64,000 bases of DNA. Source: Malus domestica (lineage: Eukaryota > Streptophyta > Magnoliopsida > Rosales > Rosaceae). Position numbers and translations under genes: made by a program. How positions within the stretch are numbered: position 1 is the first letter of the stretch; every line of letters starts with the position of its first letter. Positions 10,606-22,735 of the stretch are shown in pieces. Under the pieces are notes generated by a model that made no database searches, was not told the origin of the DNA, and saw only the letters and a list, made by a program, of their open reading frames with translations. The DNA lies in the NCBI RefSeq assembly GCF_042453785.1, contig NC_091669.1:11048501-11112500 (forward strand). The letters run 5' to 3'.

Positions 10606-12724
10606 TCTGCAAGTTATTTCTATTTGTACATTTGATATCTTTGTTCCTTTTATTGACAACCATATGTAATCAATAGCATTTAAATACAATCTACGAAATC
10701 ATATGTACCACACATGCATGTTCTGCGAATCAAGCAGGCCGCAGGCCAATCATGACTGTATATTAAACATGTTCATGCATGATTTATTAGGAACTTGATT
10801 TACATATATAGAACTGCATATTCAAGTAACGACTTGGACACACACACACACACACACATTGATAGTGTTCGAGTGCTAAGCAATCTACATCACAATGTCT
10901 TCGGTCATGATCCAAACTATTTGTTCTTTAAATCATCATTCTAATGTCACACATACAAAACTAATAAGCAAATTCAAAATCGTCTCGCCATGTAATTGTT
11001 ATAAAAAAAATTTACATATTGTCTTAAAGGATATATTGTGTTAGTTTATCTGTTTCAAATCATGAGATTCTACATAAATAAAAAATATAAATAAAAGTAC
11101 ATAATACACATGATCCATGAACATTATGCATACTGTGTCATAAATCACCTTATAACTGGAATCACGATCAAGCCACTGAGAACGCCACGTACTTTATATA
11201 GTGCTTGTCCAGCTAGCTCAGTTATCGTTATTTTGTCGAAGTTCTAAAAAGATATCATGTGCTTTGGTTTGTCTTTGGTATCTAACATCACTCTTTATCA
11301 AATTGCACATGCTCAAGAAAGAAACAAAAGGGGAAGACCAGTTGACCAATTGTTACCCCCCAGAAAATATTGGTCCTACGCTTACCAAATGGTCCTCAAA
11401 AATGCACTATATTACTATAGGTAATCAAATTATTTTGTCGAAGTTCTTATTGATCGACATTAAGGTTGGCCATACAACGTGAAAAATCTTCCCATAATTC
11501 TTTTGACCTCAATGATATATGGTTTACACTTAAAAGAAAATTTTGGTTAGACAGTGACATGTCTTGTTCGACCATCAAATAAAATGTTGCCTTATCATCA
11601 TTTACTTACTCCTAAACTGTTATTAACAAAAATATTAACATCTATGTAATCAAAGAATCAATAATACCAATGGTATAAACAACATATCAATAATCAATAA
11701 CCAATAACGTGTTATAACATTAAGTTATCGTACGTATCAAAGTGTTCACTCAAGATTCTCCTTACGGTAAGACCTCTAGGCTCTGTAGTGTTTCTTTCAT
11801 TGTACAAGAGGTCGACAACCAGCAACCAACAAATTGTCGACAGGATAGATGGATTGAAATTTGGGTTTGAATATAATATTCCTATACACAAACTCGTTTA
11901 TTTTCGATGAACTCAAAACCGTAGAATCTTTAGATGGATTTTTTTGGTAATCAAACACGTCGGTTAACGAATTTCCCGTCGGATAACGGTTTTCCCGATT
12001 ATAACATTATGTATTTATATCACATATGGGTGAGTTTAACATCTCTAATTTAAAAAGAATAAAAAAAAAAAAAAAAACCTCCCTCCCTCTCTATCTCTCT
12101 CCTCACTATCACATTCTCTTTCACTTGCTTCCTCTCTCTCCTTCAATTTTAAAAACAAAAATAAAAAATTTCGCACACACACTACTATAATAGTAGTCTA
12201 TTTAATCTCGTTTTTATTAAAAATTTGCTATTTAGTTACTAATATAATGCATATAATAAATAAGATAATACTAGCAAACAATGCCTCTGCGCAATGTTGC
12301 GGGATTGAAAACAATATAAAATTTTGTATATTACTATTTACATACAAAAGATTTAGTAGATAGTCCTATTAAAAATCATACAAAATCTATAAACAATCAG
12401 ATTGTGATACATAAGCTAATATGTGCATACCCCTCTTTACTTTGAACGCCCCTGCATACAACAACAACGAAGTCTTAACTTACAAAATCACAGATCAAAT
12501 TAAATAAAAATTTCCAATAAAACTTAATCACAAATTTCATCTGAATAATTATCAAATAACCAAAAAAAAAAAAAGAAGAAGATTAAAAGGGTCAAATGAA
12601 TGAATTAGGAATTTAGGAGAAGACATGAATACTTATAAATAAATAAATAAATAAAAAACCAAAATCAATATTAACATTTTCTATACATGTTCATGGTTCT
12701 ATACATAAGCATATTTGTTGATTT
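10606..12724. other. Intergenic, microsatellites only
   Basis: (AC)n at about 10839-10858, an A run at 12060-12077 followed by a CT-rich tract, and an AAAT repeat at 12637-12655. The open frame 11201-11482 has no recognisable domain or plant-like codon context. No gene supported. Confidence 0.5.
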
Positions 12725-12897
12725 GGTAATGCTAGAGAGACTAAATTTATAAACAAAATTTGCAAACTAAATTATGTGTCACCAATAGAAATGAGCACAT
12801 TTATCGTCGCTTAAGTCATAATCCAAATCCAATCATCAATTTTCATATTACTTAATTTACAAAATTTAATTTACAAATTTATCTTCTTAGCATTACC
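12725..12897. mobile_element. GGTAATGCTAG MITE, copy 2
   Basis: The left terminus GGTAATGCTAGAGAGACTAA and the flipped right terminus GGGTAATGCTAAGAAGA match copies at 6762 and 50638. Confidence 0.75.
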
Positions 12898-13503
12898 CTA
12901 ATTGATTTAAAAATTAAAGCAAAGGCTTTGGCCTTTTACGACATACTAAATACCTCCCTTAGTTCGAAAAATAAAATGACTCTGCATCAGCAGCAAGCTT
13001 TGTTTTTCAGTCTTTTTCATCCTAATCCACCTTTTATGGCATATTGTTTTTCAGTCTTTTTTTAATAATTTTTTTTATCATAATCCATCCTTTTATTGGT
13101 CTGAGACATTTCATCTCTATTTCCTCACAAAATCTCCCTGATTATTCAGCCGTTTATTTACATCTGTGAAATTCAAAATCAAACTCAGCAGAACGCACAA
13201 ACCAAACTTAGATTAGGAAAAACCCTCAATTTCTCAAAATCCCACCATATATTTTCATATTGACTGCCCAACGGCGAGGAATTTTCGAATGAGAGAGATA
13301 GAGAATTTTAGAGAGGAACCAAAAACACCAATCCTCTCCCTTTCATCTCAGAAACCAAAATCACTCGTCGCATGCCTCGTTACATACCGGCAAGGAGAGG
13401 GTTCTTTTTTTGTTGGTTTGGTCGTCGTCCCAGCTGGGTCGCGGGGAGAGGAGTGAGAGGAAGAGAGAGAAGGGAGAATCAAGAAAAAGAATATAAAATA
13501 AAA
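12898..13503. other. Intergenic with GA-rich tract
   Basis: It contains a repeated TTTTTCAGTCTTTTT motif (about 13005 and 13049) and a GA-rich stretch (13440-13480). The frame 13372-13569 is low-complexity at its 5' half and runs into a MITE, so it is not called. Confidence 0.45.
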
Positions 13504-13616
13504 GGAAGTGTTATTGGCACTTCAAAAATCTCATTCTACACTCTTCGTAAATGTATTTTTCCTTTATAATATAGAAAGTTGAGAGTGTCGAATGAGATTT
13601 TTGAAATGCTAATAAT
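13504..13616. mobile_element. Short foldback MITE, about 110 bp
   Basis: The left arm reads GTTATTGGCACTTCAAAAAT then CTCATTCTACACTC. The right arm reads GAGTGTCGAATGAGATTTTT then GAAATGCTAATAATAATTC. Flipped, the two match over about 38 bases with a loop of about 35. Confidence 0.8.
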
Positions 13617-13817
13617 AATTCCCAAAATAAATACAGTACATATATATCTAATGGGTGTATCACGATATAATCAAAATTAGTGTAAAGTTGGGAGGGTAAA
13701 ATCAGTTAACCACTGTTTTATGAATAGTGTTTCAGTGAATTTTCAACTTAAGTATATATTAAATTTATATTTTCAAGAAAATATTTATATTAATAATAAT
13801 TGATAAGCATATAATTT

Positions 13818-13947
13818 GGGGTAGTGTTGAGTCCACACCCTTATTAATTTTTGTTTATTGATCATTTTTAATTCATTTGATCTGACGATTAAATATTAAG
13901 AGTAGGTGTGTGAAGCAAAAATAGATGTGTGTGAATAACATCACCCA
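13818..13947. mobile_element. GGGTGATGTTATTCACAC MITE, copy 1
   Basis: The left end GGGGTAGTGTTGAGTCCACA and the flipped right end GGGTGATGTTATTCACACAC form terminal inverted repeats around a CTTATTAATTTTTGTTTATT interior. A sibling lies at 31039-31186 in helicase intron 5. Confidence 0.7.
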
Positions 13948-14507
13948 TGATTTATACTATTAATGATAATAATGCATTTAATTATAGCATGGACTTCCAT
14001 ATTTAATAATGCATGATTATTGATAACTCGTTTTTCAATATAATAAATTAATATTTATTTATTAAAAAATAAAAATGGTTTTGTTTCGGGTATGGGTTCG
14101 ATGGCAGATAACCCAACCATAACCTGAAATTGAAGAATTTTCATGACGGTTACCCATAACCGTAAAACATTCGAAAATGAATCCCAAAACAAACCATTTG
14201 GATCGGTTACCTGCAAAGATTGAACCCAATACCTCTTACTTACAAGTGAAAAAGAATACCATTAGACCGTAGTACTAAGTGACAGCTACTAATTTTGTGC
14301 TAGAAGTAATCTAAATTTGGACGAAAACCTCAAACCTTAATCCCTGAGAGTGAATTTGGACCCGTCCTTTGCACGTGCCTCAACCAACTGGTACAATCTT
14401 CCATTCTTTGACCTTTCTCAAGATTCGAACTTTCGGACATCTTCCAAAATTGGATTAACCGCTAGACTAAGATCGAGTTCGTTTGGTCTAATGCTGTTAC
14501 TTTGAGT
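13948..14507. other. Intergenic, no gene seen
   Basis: AT-rich. A patch at 14080-14220 repeats GGTTACCCATAACC-like words in both orientations and may be old repeat debris. Confidence 0.4.
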
Positions 14508-15256
14508 TTTAGAGCAGTTCCACCGGAGGGCTTTTTGCCCAGCACCCAGTTGAAAAAATAGGCTAGCACCCAGTGAATCCCCTCCAGCCGACGCAATTGA
14601 CTGGCGCCCAGCCCAAGCTGGTCTCTAGCCCAGTCCAAAATTGACTGAGGCGTGGCCCAGTCCATCTGACGCCAGCGTGGCGTCCGACGCTTGGAACCCC
14701 GTCCCGATGCTTTGAACTCCGTCTCCGGCGAGGAAGATGGCTGGACGACGCTACCTTCGAGGACGAGGCTGCCGACCCAGAACTTCCTGTTGAGGACGAG
14801 CTGGTCTTGGAAGCTGTTGAGGACGATGACATCAAATCCGGCGATGCAGCTGAAGGACAGGGCGTAGGTCCAGAGGCGGCGGGTTTGGAGCTGGCGAGCC
14901 CAGGCGCCGATGTCAACTAGTTTGGGGCGGGTCAGACCGCGGAGGGCGGTGGAGAGGAAGCGGAGGGTGAAGGGGAGGTGGAGATTTGATGGAGGGTGGA
15001 GATGGGGAGGGTGAGAGAGAAGGCTCACGGTGATGGTGAAGGAGAGAGAGGGAGAGAGAGCTCACTGCCAAATTATTATTTTTTATTATTTTATAATAAA
15101 AATAATAATATTTTAATAAAATGGACTAGGCTATTTTTTGTTAGGGGTGGAAATGCTTTGGCCTATTACTGTTTATATGGGTTTATTACTGTTCACTGGA
15201 GTGGATAAATGCGCTGAGTGCTAGCACAAAGTCCTTCGGGGTGGACTTGCTCTTAT
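14508..15256. mobile_element. TIR element carrying a GC-rich, possibly captured insert
   Basis: The left end AGAGCAGTTCCACCGGAGGG and the flipped right end AGAGCAAGTCCACCCCGAAG form inverted repeats of about 26 bases, and a CAGCACCCAG/CTAGCACTCAG motif follows inside each end. The interior 14640-15060 is far more GC-rich than its surroundings. It has overlapping long open frames on the minus strand (14462-15028, 188 codons; 14563-14916, 117 codons). These frames show no domain I recognise and run through the left TIR, so they are not called as a gene. A Pack-type capture of a genomic fragment would explain the composition. Confidence 0.6.
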
Positions 15257-15480
15257 GGATTACAATCTCAAAACAAGAACTGATTAAATGGCAGTTGAAT
15301 TTGGAACTTCTCAAGAACAGTACATATGCTTCAGTAATAATCACACGACCGACTGGTTTCTGTCCCTACAAACAGTGATATTCAATGTTTCTTACCCCTA
15401 CATTCCCCTCTTTTGGAACATGATAATCCAATCTAACTCCTGAGCTATTGGGGAAGTAATATTTACGTTGCTAAATGAAT

Positions 15481-17040
15481 CTATTCATACTTCTTCCGGT
15501 TCGGCTTTCCTTTAGGTATCTTGCTGAGGACACCGGCATCCAGCTTCTGGTAATTGTGTTCAAGCAGCCCGAGGACCTGGTATACAAAGCTGTCAACCTG
15601 ATCATCGTATCTCTCATACAGAACCGGCAATGTGTGAGCAGCAACAAAACCTAACAAAGAACGAAGCATCAGTTCTCTTGCATATACACAAAACCAGATT
15701 ACGCACCGTAAAACTTAGTTTTCAATTCCATGCAGAGAGTGATGCATAACGCAAAATGGTGAAAGAAAACGAAGTTTTTGTTATGTAAATGCAAAATTCG
15801 GATGACAATCAAATACTTTTTCTCCCGACCATCTTCATGGTTATCCCAAATTTTAAGCATCCTATTGACAGAACATGTGATGTATCAGATCATGCGGCAA
15901 CAAGAGAGACTCGTTATCATTAGTGGTTGGAGCTCTCACCAATGTACAAAATGGTCAGCAAATTGCACCAGCTTCCTATCACAGCAGCAATCCACAAGCA
16001 TCCTACAACCTGAGAGGATACCTCAACAGTTCAGTACAATCTTTAAAGACTAAGACTTTAGGTAAAAGTATATAAGAACAGGCTGGCATTCCTACGATAA
16101 CTTAAATTGAGGACCTCATTTGAGGACTTGCATATCAGTCATCAGATCAACGATACATGGTTGAGAGGCATAGTGAGTGAAGGGTGGATATGATGTACTT
16201 TAATCATATCTAATATAACAGCTGACATGCAATCTTCCAGTAACATTCACAACTTAGATCATATCCGTATAATAAATATAGAAAGAACAATAATAGTTGA
16301 AACATACCTTAAGGAATTGCTTCACATTTCCTCCATATGCCACATCTTGAACAAATGCCAACCCTCGATTAATTTGAGCACCAATTGAGACGGCAATATT
16401 GACGAATAAGTCCTCAGGCAGAACAAGTCGAGGTACTTTAGATGGGGAACTGCTGCCAAGGAGAAACAATACTGAGATCACAATATTCACCTCTACTGTA
16501 CACAAAACAGGAATCAAGCAAAACGAAGAAGCTCAAAACTCAACATTGCAAAGTGACCTGCTAATCATGCCTGAAAAATTTGACCACAGGAACTGAACAA
16601 GCATGCCAACAACCAAAGCAAACCCCACAAGAGTCAAGAAATGATAATTGAGCCATTCAAAGAGCACCCAGACAACAGTTGCAGCAGTTAAAACACTAGC
16701 TGAAATTTTTTTGTTCCTCCACAACAAGACATCAGCAGCTACATAATTCAACCATAAAAGAGAAGAATTAAATATAAGGAGACTTGGTGGAGGCAACAAC
16801 TTATAATTGCATAGAACATGATCATTGCATGTAATGAATTATGAAACAGAATTATATAATACATTTGCCTCCACCCAAAATGTGGTGGACAGGTTTCTGG
16901 CGTCCAAACAGCCGGTTGGACTGAGTGGTCACCGAGCTTGATGTCTCTTCCCCAAATAAAGAGCTAGATTTCAGTTTCGTATCAGCAAGTGTGCCCGCGA
17001 TGTTGTTCACGAGGTCCTCGGTAGTTATTTTCTCAGGCAT
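15481..17040 (-). CDS. RTNLB8: Reticulon-like protein, RTNLB8-type
   Basis: Five exons rebuild a 247-aa protein: 16863-17040, 16558-16738, 16308-16452, 15940-16009 and 15481-15650. All junctions are GT-AG and in frame. The start MPEKITTEDLVNN and the stretch RLFGRQKPVHHILGGGK followed by ADVLLWRNKKISASVL are diagnostic of the plant reticulon-like B group, nearest B8/B9 by memory. The reticulon homology domain begins near residue 50. It has two long hydrophobic hairpins (about residues 70-115 and 165-210) separated by the RLVLPEDLF loop, and closes with HTLPVLYERYDDQVDSF and VLSKIPKG. Reticulons insert as wedges in the endoplasmic reticulum and curve tubules. The C terminus is KYE rather than a di-lysine retention signal, and length is normal for the family. 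A leader exon lies upstream. Confidence 0.93.
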
Positions 17041-17050
17041 TGCTGCTACA

Positions 17051-18790
17051 CTTCAAGAAAACAAACTCTAGTCAAGAGAGAAACTCTATACAGAATTTTT
17101 TTTTATGAATTTGGAATTATTTAAAAGCACGAATAAAGAAATGAAATTTTCCTCGGTCTGCCTCCCATCCCCATCCTCCCCAGCCCAACCCCGCAAAAAA
17201 AAAAAAAAAAAAAAAACAGATTTAGAAAAATCATCCCTGCTTAGATAGTGCATGCTATATGCATATGTCAATACATCTGTTGCCTCTGTATCTAACTTTT
17301 GCATAATGGAACAGTCACCACACAAGTTTTTCATCTGCCTTGCAGGATGCTCCTCGGTTAAGCACCCATTAAATGATTTACAAATAAAGGCACAAAAATG
17401 GTCATGCTAAAGCAATGTAACTAATAATGTAGGCACAACAAAAGGAAAAGGTAGGCAAGCACCTAATGCAGAACATTGCACTTTGTAGCCTCAAATAAAA
17501 GGAAACTGCTATCCATATGATATATTCTCTTTATACATGATCAGCAGAAAAAAGATTTGTGCTTATGCATCATTCAACCCTTATATACAAAGCACCAAAT
17601 CCTCTAAGCTAACCAGATTCTCAACTGGATCATTGGGTCAGTCACATGAACAGACGTAACAGAAATTGCTCCAAGCTAACCACGTTCTCTCAGCATCTAG
17701 ACTCACATCCAAAAATTGTAGACCACCAAAAGGGAAAAATTCAGAAGAATATCTTGCAAAAGAAAATTTGGAAGATCACACAAACAAAATTTGCATTAAA
17801 CAGCCTCTTTACCACAAGACCCATATTTATTTATGAAATTTATTTTCCTCAAATTATCAGTTCAAACCAGAAACTACCAACTGAAAGCGTAGAATAGAGT
17901 GGAGGAGTTCAAATGGCCCTCCAATGAAATCAAACAGATTACAAGGGAAATCACATTGACAGAAAGAAATTGTAGCCTAACAGAAACAACTGAACTAAGC
18001 AGGCATAACAGTTTTCACTCCACTAGCTCTAACACGATTGCTGCTCAGTAGAAGATAAATACTTTGTACTTGTTAACCACCATATCTCCAATTTATTAAC
18101 CATAAATACACGAAAGTTTGTGCATTGAGCATTTGTCATGTGTTACTATAAGGACATCAACACGCCACAAAAAAAAAAAAAAACTAGTTTCTATTCGCTC
18201 TGTGATCGGTACTTTATGCCAAGAAAGGGCAAGAACCACAAGCTAAATGAAATACTGTAAACGGAAGTTTCCCTAAAAGATACTCCAAGCTGAACAATTT
18301 AACAATACTAGGGGGGAAAACCACCAATACCAAGACGTAATTTTGGAAAATGGAATCACAACAAACCATATAAACAAGTTCCAATTCACACAACTTTACC
18401 AAAGATAACAAAATTCTTCCCAAATTCTAATGACCCAGAAATTCAATTTCACATATCAACTAAAATCAACTTCCTCTAACAAAATCACTTCTTGAAAAGT
18501 GAAACTAAACAAAGAAATCACAATAAACTCAACCCCATTTCTACAATTCAAAGCATCAAAATTCATTACAAAAAATACAACCATTTGCAGAATTTAAGCC
18601 AAACGTAAAATAAAGCAAAAACTAGGGAAAAGTAAAAGATGGGTTTTACCTGAGGAGATAAGATTAGAGCAAGAAAGAAGAAGCAAAGGATGATGGGTTC
18701 TTCTTGTAGATTATGAATTATGATGGCATATGAGTGCAGAGCACTGAAGTTGGAGAGGACAAGTAGAAATAGAGCTCCAGAAACTAACGA
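17051..18790 (-). other. 5' leader exon and leader intron of the reticulon gene
   Basis: A donor CTCAG/GTAAAA at 18649-18650 and an acceptor CTTGAAG at 17051, ten bases before the ATG at 17040, define a probable 1.6-kb intron in the 5' untranslated region. The leader exon would be about 18650-18790. Inside the intron are an A-rich tract (17196-17217) and no other gene. Leader introns of this sort often boost expression, but that is inference here. Confidence 0.5.
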
Positions 18791-19581
18791 CAATTGGCGT
18801 GCAGGACTCGAATATTTGTTTTTCTATTAGAAAAAGGGCTGTTAAGTATGCAAACGCACTCAAACGGTCGCCGCATGCATTTCTACCTTGAAGACTTGCA
18901 GTTGGTAAACTGTAAACTATATTCTTTTTTCTTTTTAATGAAAGAAAATTTCTGTTTAAATCATTATCTTGGTGCAAATAGTAGATTGTCTAATAGTTAG
19001 TGTATTCTTCTTCAATCGCGTTGAAATTATTTCTCCGTCTTTCAGTATAAATTAGTATAGAATATCGTTTGAAATTAAAACAATTACTTTTATCAGTGCG
19101 GTTTAGCACTTTGTTTTAATGGTAGTTATTTATCCGACCCTCGTGAGTGGCTTTTTATATCAAATTTTTAGTATTAATATTATTATTTTTGATACAACGA
19201 TATACATCAAAGAAAAAATAAATTGAAACCTCATTTGTCATTTCTAAAACTCAATTTCAAAATCTCTTAGTTACAAATAAAAAGTAATATCACTAAATTG
19301 TAATTATCACTCACTCAAATTGTATTCTCAGAAATATTATTGAAGCCATGACAATGAAATGATGTTCACAACATGCATGTGGAACTTACTAAATGACAAT
19401 TAGATTCACGTGAATATATTGTGAAAAAAAAAAAATGGTTTTGTATGGTGTGCAATGGACAAGTGTAGGTTCACTACTTAAGTCCGATCCAGCGCTGAAT
19501 TGTTTTTAACTTAACCTCCCCAATTACCTTGAGCGAAATTGGGTCGAATAAACCATACTAGATTTTAGGTGGAGTTTTATG
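18791..19581. other. Intergenic, no gene seen
   Basis: AT-rich spacer upstream of the reticulon gene. No supported feature. Confidence 0.5.
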
Positions 19582-19760
19582 TCCGGATCTCTTCTACCAA
19601 GGTCATTGGATCAAGTGATTCGGGGCTTTGAAATTTCATCCAACATTAAAAAATTATTATAGTTTTTAAGGGATTAAAACAGGTGGGTTGTTGGATAAAA
19701 TTTCAAAAATCCGGATCACTTAATTCGATGACCTTGGTGAAATAGATCCGGAGAGGATCT
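19582..19760. mobile_element. Foldback MITE with CCGGATC termini
   Basis: The left arm TCCGGATCTCTTCTACCAAG, GTCATTGGATCAAGTGATTC is mirrored by the right arm (flipped: TCCGGATCTATTTCACCAAG, GTCATCGAATTAAGTGATCC). The arms are about 60 bases, with ATTAAAAAATTATTATAG in the loop. Confidence 0.8.
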
Positions 19761-20585
19761 CTTCTCGAGTTTTATCTCAAAAAGTATCGAAGCTAGTAAC
19801 CATGAATCACCTGATATAACTTGTGAGAATACACTACCTACCTACACATACACACACGCACGCACATCACTTTTGAACAGAGTTTATTCATTGCTATTAT
19901 ATCCATATTAACGACTTGTATTGTATCGAGCCATACAACATGACTTACCAACTTCTAACTAATTAATGTCTACGTATGATTAATGGGCACCGATTTAGTT
20001 AAATGAATGCTTGTTTAAACGTTAAATGTGGTAGTGAGTGGTAGTGTTTGGTAATCCTAAACGTATTAAGAAGCGCTTTTAACTAGAGTTGAATTTGATC
20101 AGTAACCAAGCTCGAGATGCCAAAACTGAAAATGGAGCCAACTCCTTGGGTTGAGCCATTTTTTTATGCCAACACCACCCCGCAGCCAGGCCAAACCGAT
20201 CACATCGATCAGCCAACTTCGACGGTGCGGTTCGGCCGGCGACGGGTTTGTTTTTAGAAGGGAGTTTGAGGCCTTCAAAGGAAACCCATAACTAAATTGG
20301 TCCATTCCTCAGACGGGCCCTCCTACAGAAAACATAACAAATGTCCAAAGTGCAAATGCATGACTTGGAAACAAAAAATGTACGAAGGCAAAATGAGAAC
20401 AATGCCACATGTCACCAATGAAAACCTCTGCAACCTTATCCCACATCAAAATCTAATCTTCCAAGTCATCCAATTCCCTGATCCAATATCCAAAAATTAA
20501 CCAACCATTTGCCTTCACGTATCACACAAAGAAACTTAACATATCCAAAAACCCAACTTTCCCCAGCTCACATTCTACACCACAC
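19761..20585. other. Intergenic spacer and PsbP upstream region
   Basis: A CA-rich microsatellite lies near 19842-19866. The minus-strand frame 20099-20305 has no recognisable domain. Upstream of PsbP an I-box-type GATAAG (minus strand, 20435-20440) and a CCAAT (20414-20418) are visible; no convincing TATA box was found. Confidence 0.45.
20435..20440 (-). promoter_or_regulatory. I-box-like GATAAG in the PsbP promoter
   Basis: GATAAG on the minus strand about 185 bases before the PsbP ATG. I-boxes are known in light-regulated plant promoters. One short motif is weak evidence on its own. Confidence 0.3.
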
Positions 20586-20621
20586 TTGAGACGATCACAA
20601 AGAAGAGTGAGTGTGAAGGAA

Positions 20622-21987
20622 ATGGCCTCCACTGCATGCTTTTTGCACCACCATGCACTAACTACCGCCGCTTCTGCCCGGTCATCATCGTCGTCACAGC
20701 GCCAAGTGGTGAACATCAACAAGCACAACCAGGTTGTGATCTGCCGGGCCCAGAAGCAGGCAGCCGGCCAGGAAGAAGAGAGCGGTGCTAACGTCTCACG
20801 GCGGTTGGCTCTCACAGTCCTCATCGGTGCTGCAGCCCTTGGCTCCAAGGTTTCCCCTGCTGATGCAGCTTATGGTGAATCGGGTACACACACTCACTCA
20901 CTCACCCTTACGAAACCTTTACGTAGTTAATTAATATACGAATTGTTCTCTTGTCAGACAATCTTTTCAATACGAACACTTGAATTGTTTGGTGTTTCTT
21001 AAAGCGTAGTACAAACTGACAGCCTAGCAACATAACACGATCTATGTATAATGTGCTCATTCTGCATTGATCAAAGTGACTTATAATTATTGATTGAATG
21101 CAACTGCAGCCAATGTCTTCGGAAAGCCAAAGTCGAACACAGACTTCTTGCCATACGTTGGAGAGGGATTCAAGCTATCCATTCCTGCAAAATGGAACCC
21201 TAGCAAAGAGGTTGAGTTCCCTGGTCAAGTTCTTAGGTACGAGGACAACTTCGACAGCAACAGCAATGTGTCCGTCACAATCACCCCAACCGACAAGAAA
21301 TCCATCGCCGACTATGGCTCCCCCGAGGAATTCCTCGCGAAGGTGTGCTAGCTTCTTCTTTTTTCCGATGACAATGTAAAATATGTTACAATTACATCGT
21401 CCAAGTACTTCCAATTACTAACAATTCAGTTATGGTGTGGGTTTTTCTAGGTGGACTACTTGCTAGGCAAACAAGCCTACTTTGGCAAGACTGAATCCGA
21501 GGTAATTAGTTGTATAACACACACAAAAATAATGCTAAAGTCTCCAAATTTGTTTACTGAATAACGTTATGTCACTAAACGAGGTTCATAATTGAACAAA
21601 TGAAATATTGTCACATCACTTAACAAATAAAACTATGTGATCCTAAAAATACTCAATAGAAAAGCACAACGGTGGCAACTGTGTGAGTTCTTATGGAATT
21701 TGAATTTGAATTTGAATATGGTATAGGGTGGTTTCGACCCGGGTGCCGTGGCCACAGCCAACATATTGGAGAGTTCTAGTCGAGTGATTGACGGAAAGCA
21801 GTACTACTACGTATCTGTGTTGACAAGGACAGCCGACGGAGATGAAGGAGGCAAGCACCAGCTTATCACAGCCACCGTGAAAGACGGCAAGCTCTACATT
21901 CTAAAGGCACAAGCCGGAGACAAGAGGTGGTTCAAAGGAGCAAGGAAGTTTGTAGAGAGCACTGCAAGTTCTTTCAGTGTTGCATAA
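20622..21987 (+). CDS. PSBP: Photosystem II PsbP (23-kDa oxygen-evolving enhancer), plastid precursor
   Basis: Exons 20622-20883, 21110-21342, 21451-21501 and 21727-21987 give a 268-aa precursor. I use the ATG at 20622 ([13 protein letters not shown], a typical PsbP transit start) rather than the in-frame ATG at 20586. Residues 1 to about 58 are a Ser/Ala-rich chloroplast transit peptide. [16 protein letters not shown] (59-74) is a twin-arginine thylakoid signal ending ADA at 82, so the mature protein begins AYGESANVFG and is 186 residues, as expected for PsbP. Hallmarks present: [65 protein letters not shown] and [17 protein letters not shown]. PsbP sits on the lumenal face of photosystem II and supports calcium and chloride retention at the manganese cluster. 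The gene looks intact and functional. Confidence 0.97.
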
Positions 21988-22735
21988 GAATTTATTTGAG
22001 AGGGTTTGTGTAATGTAAATTACCTTAAGATTGTGAATTGTCTTTGAGCTCTCTAGTTTTTCTTCTTCTTTTCTCCTCTCAAGTGTTTAAGAGTTGGCTA
22101 TAACTGAGGAAATGGTTGAGCATATATAGTTGTTTCATGGTATTAAGAGAAGGACCAGTTCTCTTCTGCTTGTGTAAGTCAAAGAAATTACGGGCCTCTT
22201 ACTCGAGTGGTTAAGAGCGTTTACCCTCGAGCGTCAGAGTTCCTATGTTCGTTCTATTGTTTCTATCGTTATGAAACTTCATAAATGGTATAGAATTTAA
22301 ACACCAATTGCCATATGGAAACTTATACCGAGAGATTCAGAACAATTCTGAACAAACCAGACAGCAATTTCTGTTCCTCTGAAATCTGAATGCAATAGAA
22401 TCCCTAAACACATGAATAGCATGGAATGAATAACGCACAAACGTAAATCTACGAAAGAGGAAGCCTGCATCGCCAGATTGCCCCCATACAATTAGGGTTT
22501 ACCGAAGAACGTACCAAGGAAATTTCTCGTGCACAGAAGTTCGGAAATCGATTCAAAGAAAACAAATCAAGATAATAAAATGAAACAGTAAATTTATTAA
22601 TACTTGCTGCACAATCCACATGCTTGTTTGACATGAATGTCTGATTTTTTGAAGATGATAAAAAGGCATTTACACAAAAAGCAATGGTCAGAGAAAGAAA
22701 TTATAACCAGAGATTAGCTTTTTCAAGTCTTTTTA
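21988..22735. other. Convergent intergenic region, possible SINE remnant
   Basis: It holds the PsbP 3' untranslated region and the end of the WDR26-like gene. At 22195-22245, CTCGAGTGGTTAAGAGCG resembles a tRNA-type A box, but the expected B box is poor (GAGTTCCTATGTTCG). It is therefore at most a decayed tRNA-derived element, not a tRNA gene. Confidence 0.4.

Noticed and set aside
13372..13569. 65-codon frame starting MPRYIPARRG
   Set aside because: Low-complexity Arg/Glu-rich region, and its 3' half is a MITE arm.
14462..15028. 188-codon minus-strand frame as a gene
   Set aside because: It runs through a transposon terminus, has no recognised domain, and a second long frame overlaps it; GC-rich composition explains both.
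20586..20621. Upstream in-frame ATG as the PsbP start
   Set aside because: The extra 12 residues ([12 protein letters not shown]) do not resemble PsbP transit peptides, while [13 protein letters not shown] at 20622 does.
21528..21660. Fourth GGTAATGCTAG MITE in PsbP intron 3
   Set aside because: Only a weak AATAATGCTAAAGTCTCC left end is visible and no matching right end.
22195..22260. tRNA gene
   Set aside because: Only an A-box-like stretch is present; no cloverleaf, poor B box and no acceptor stem.
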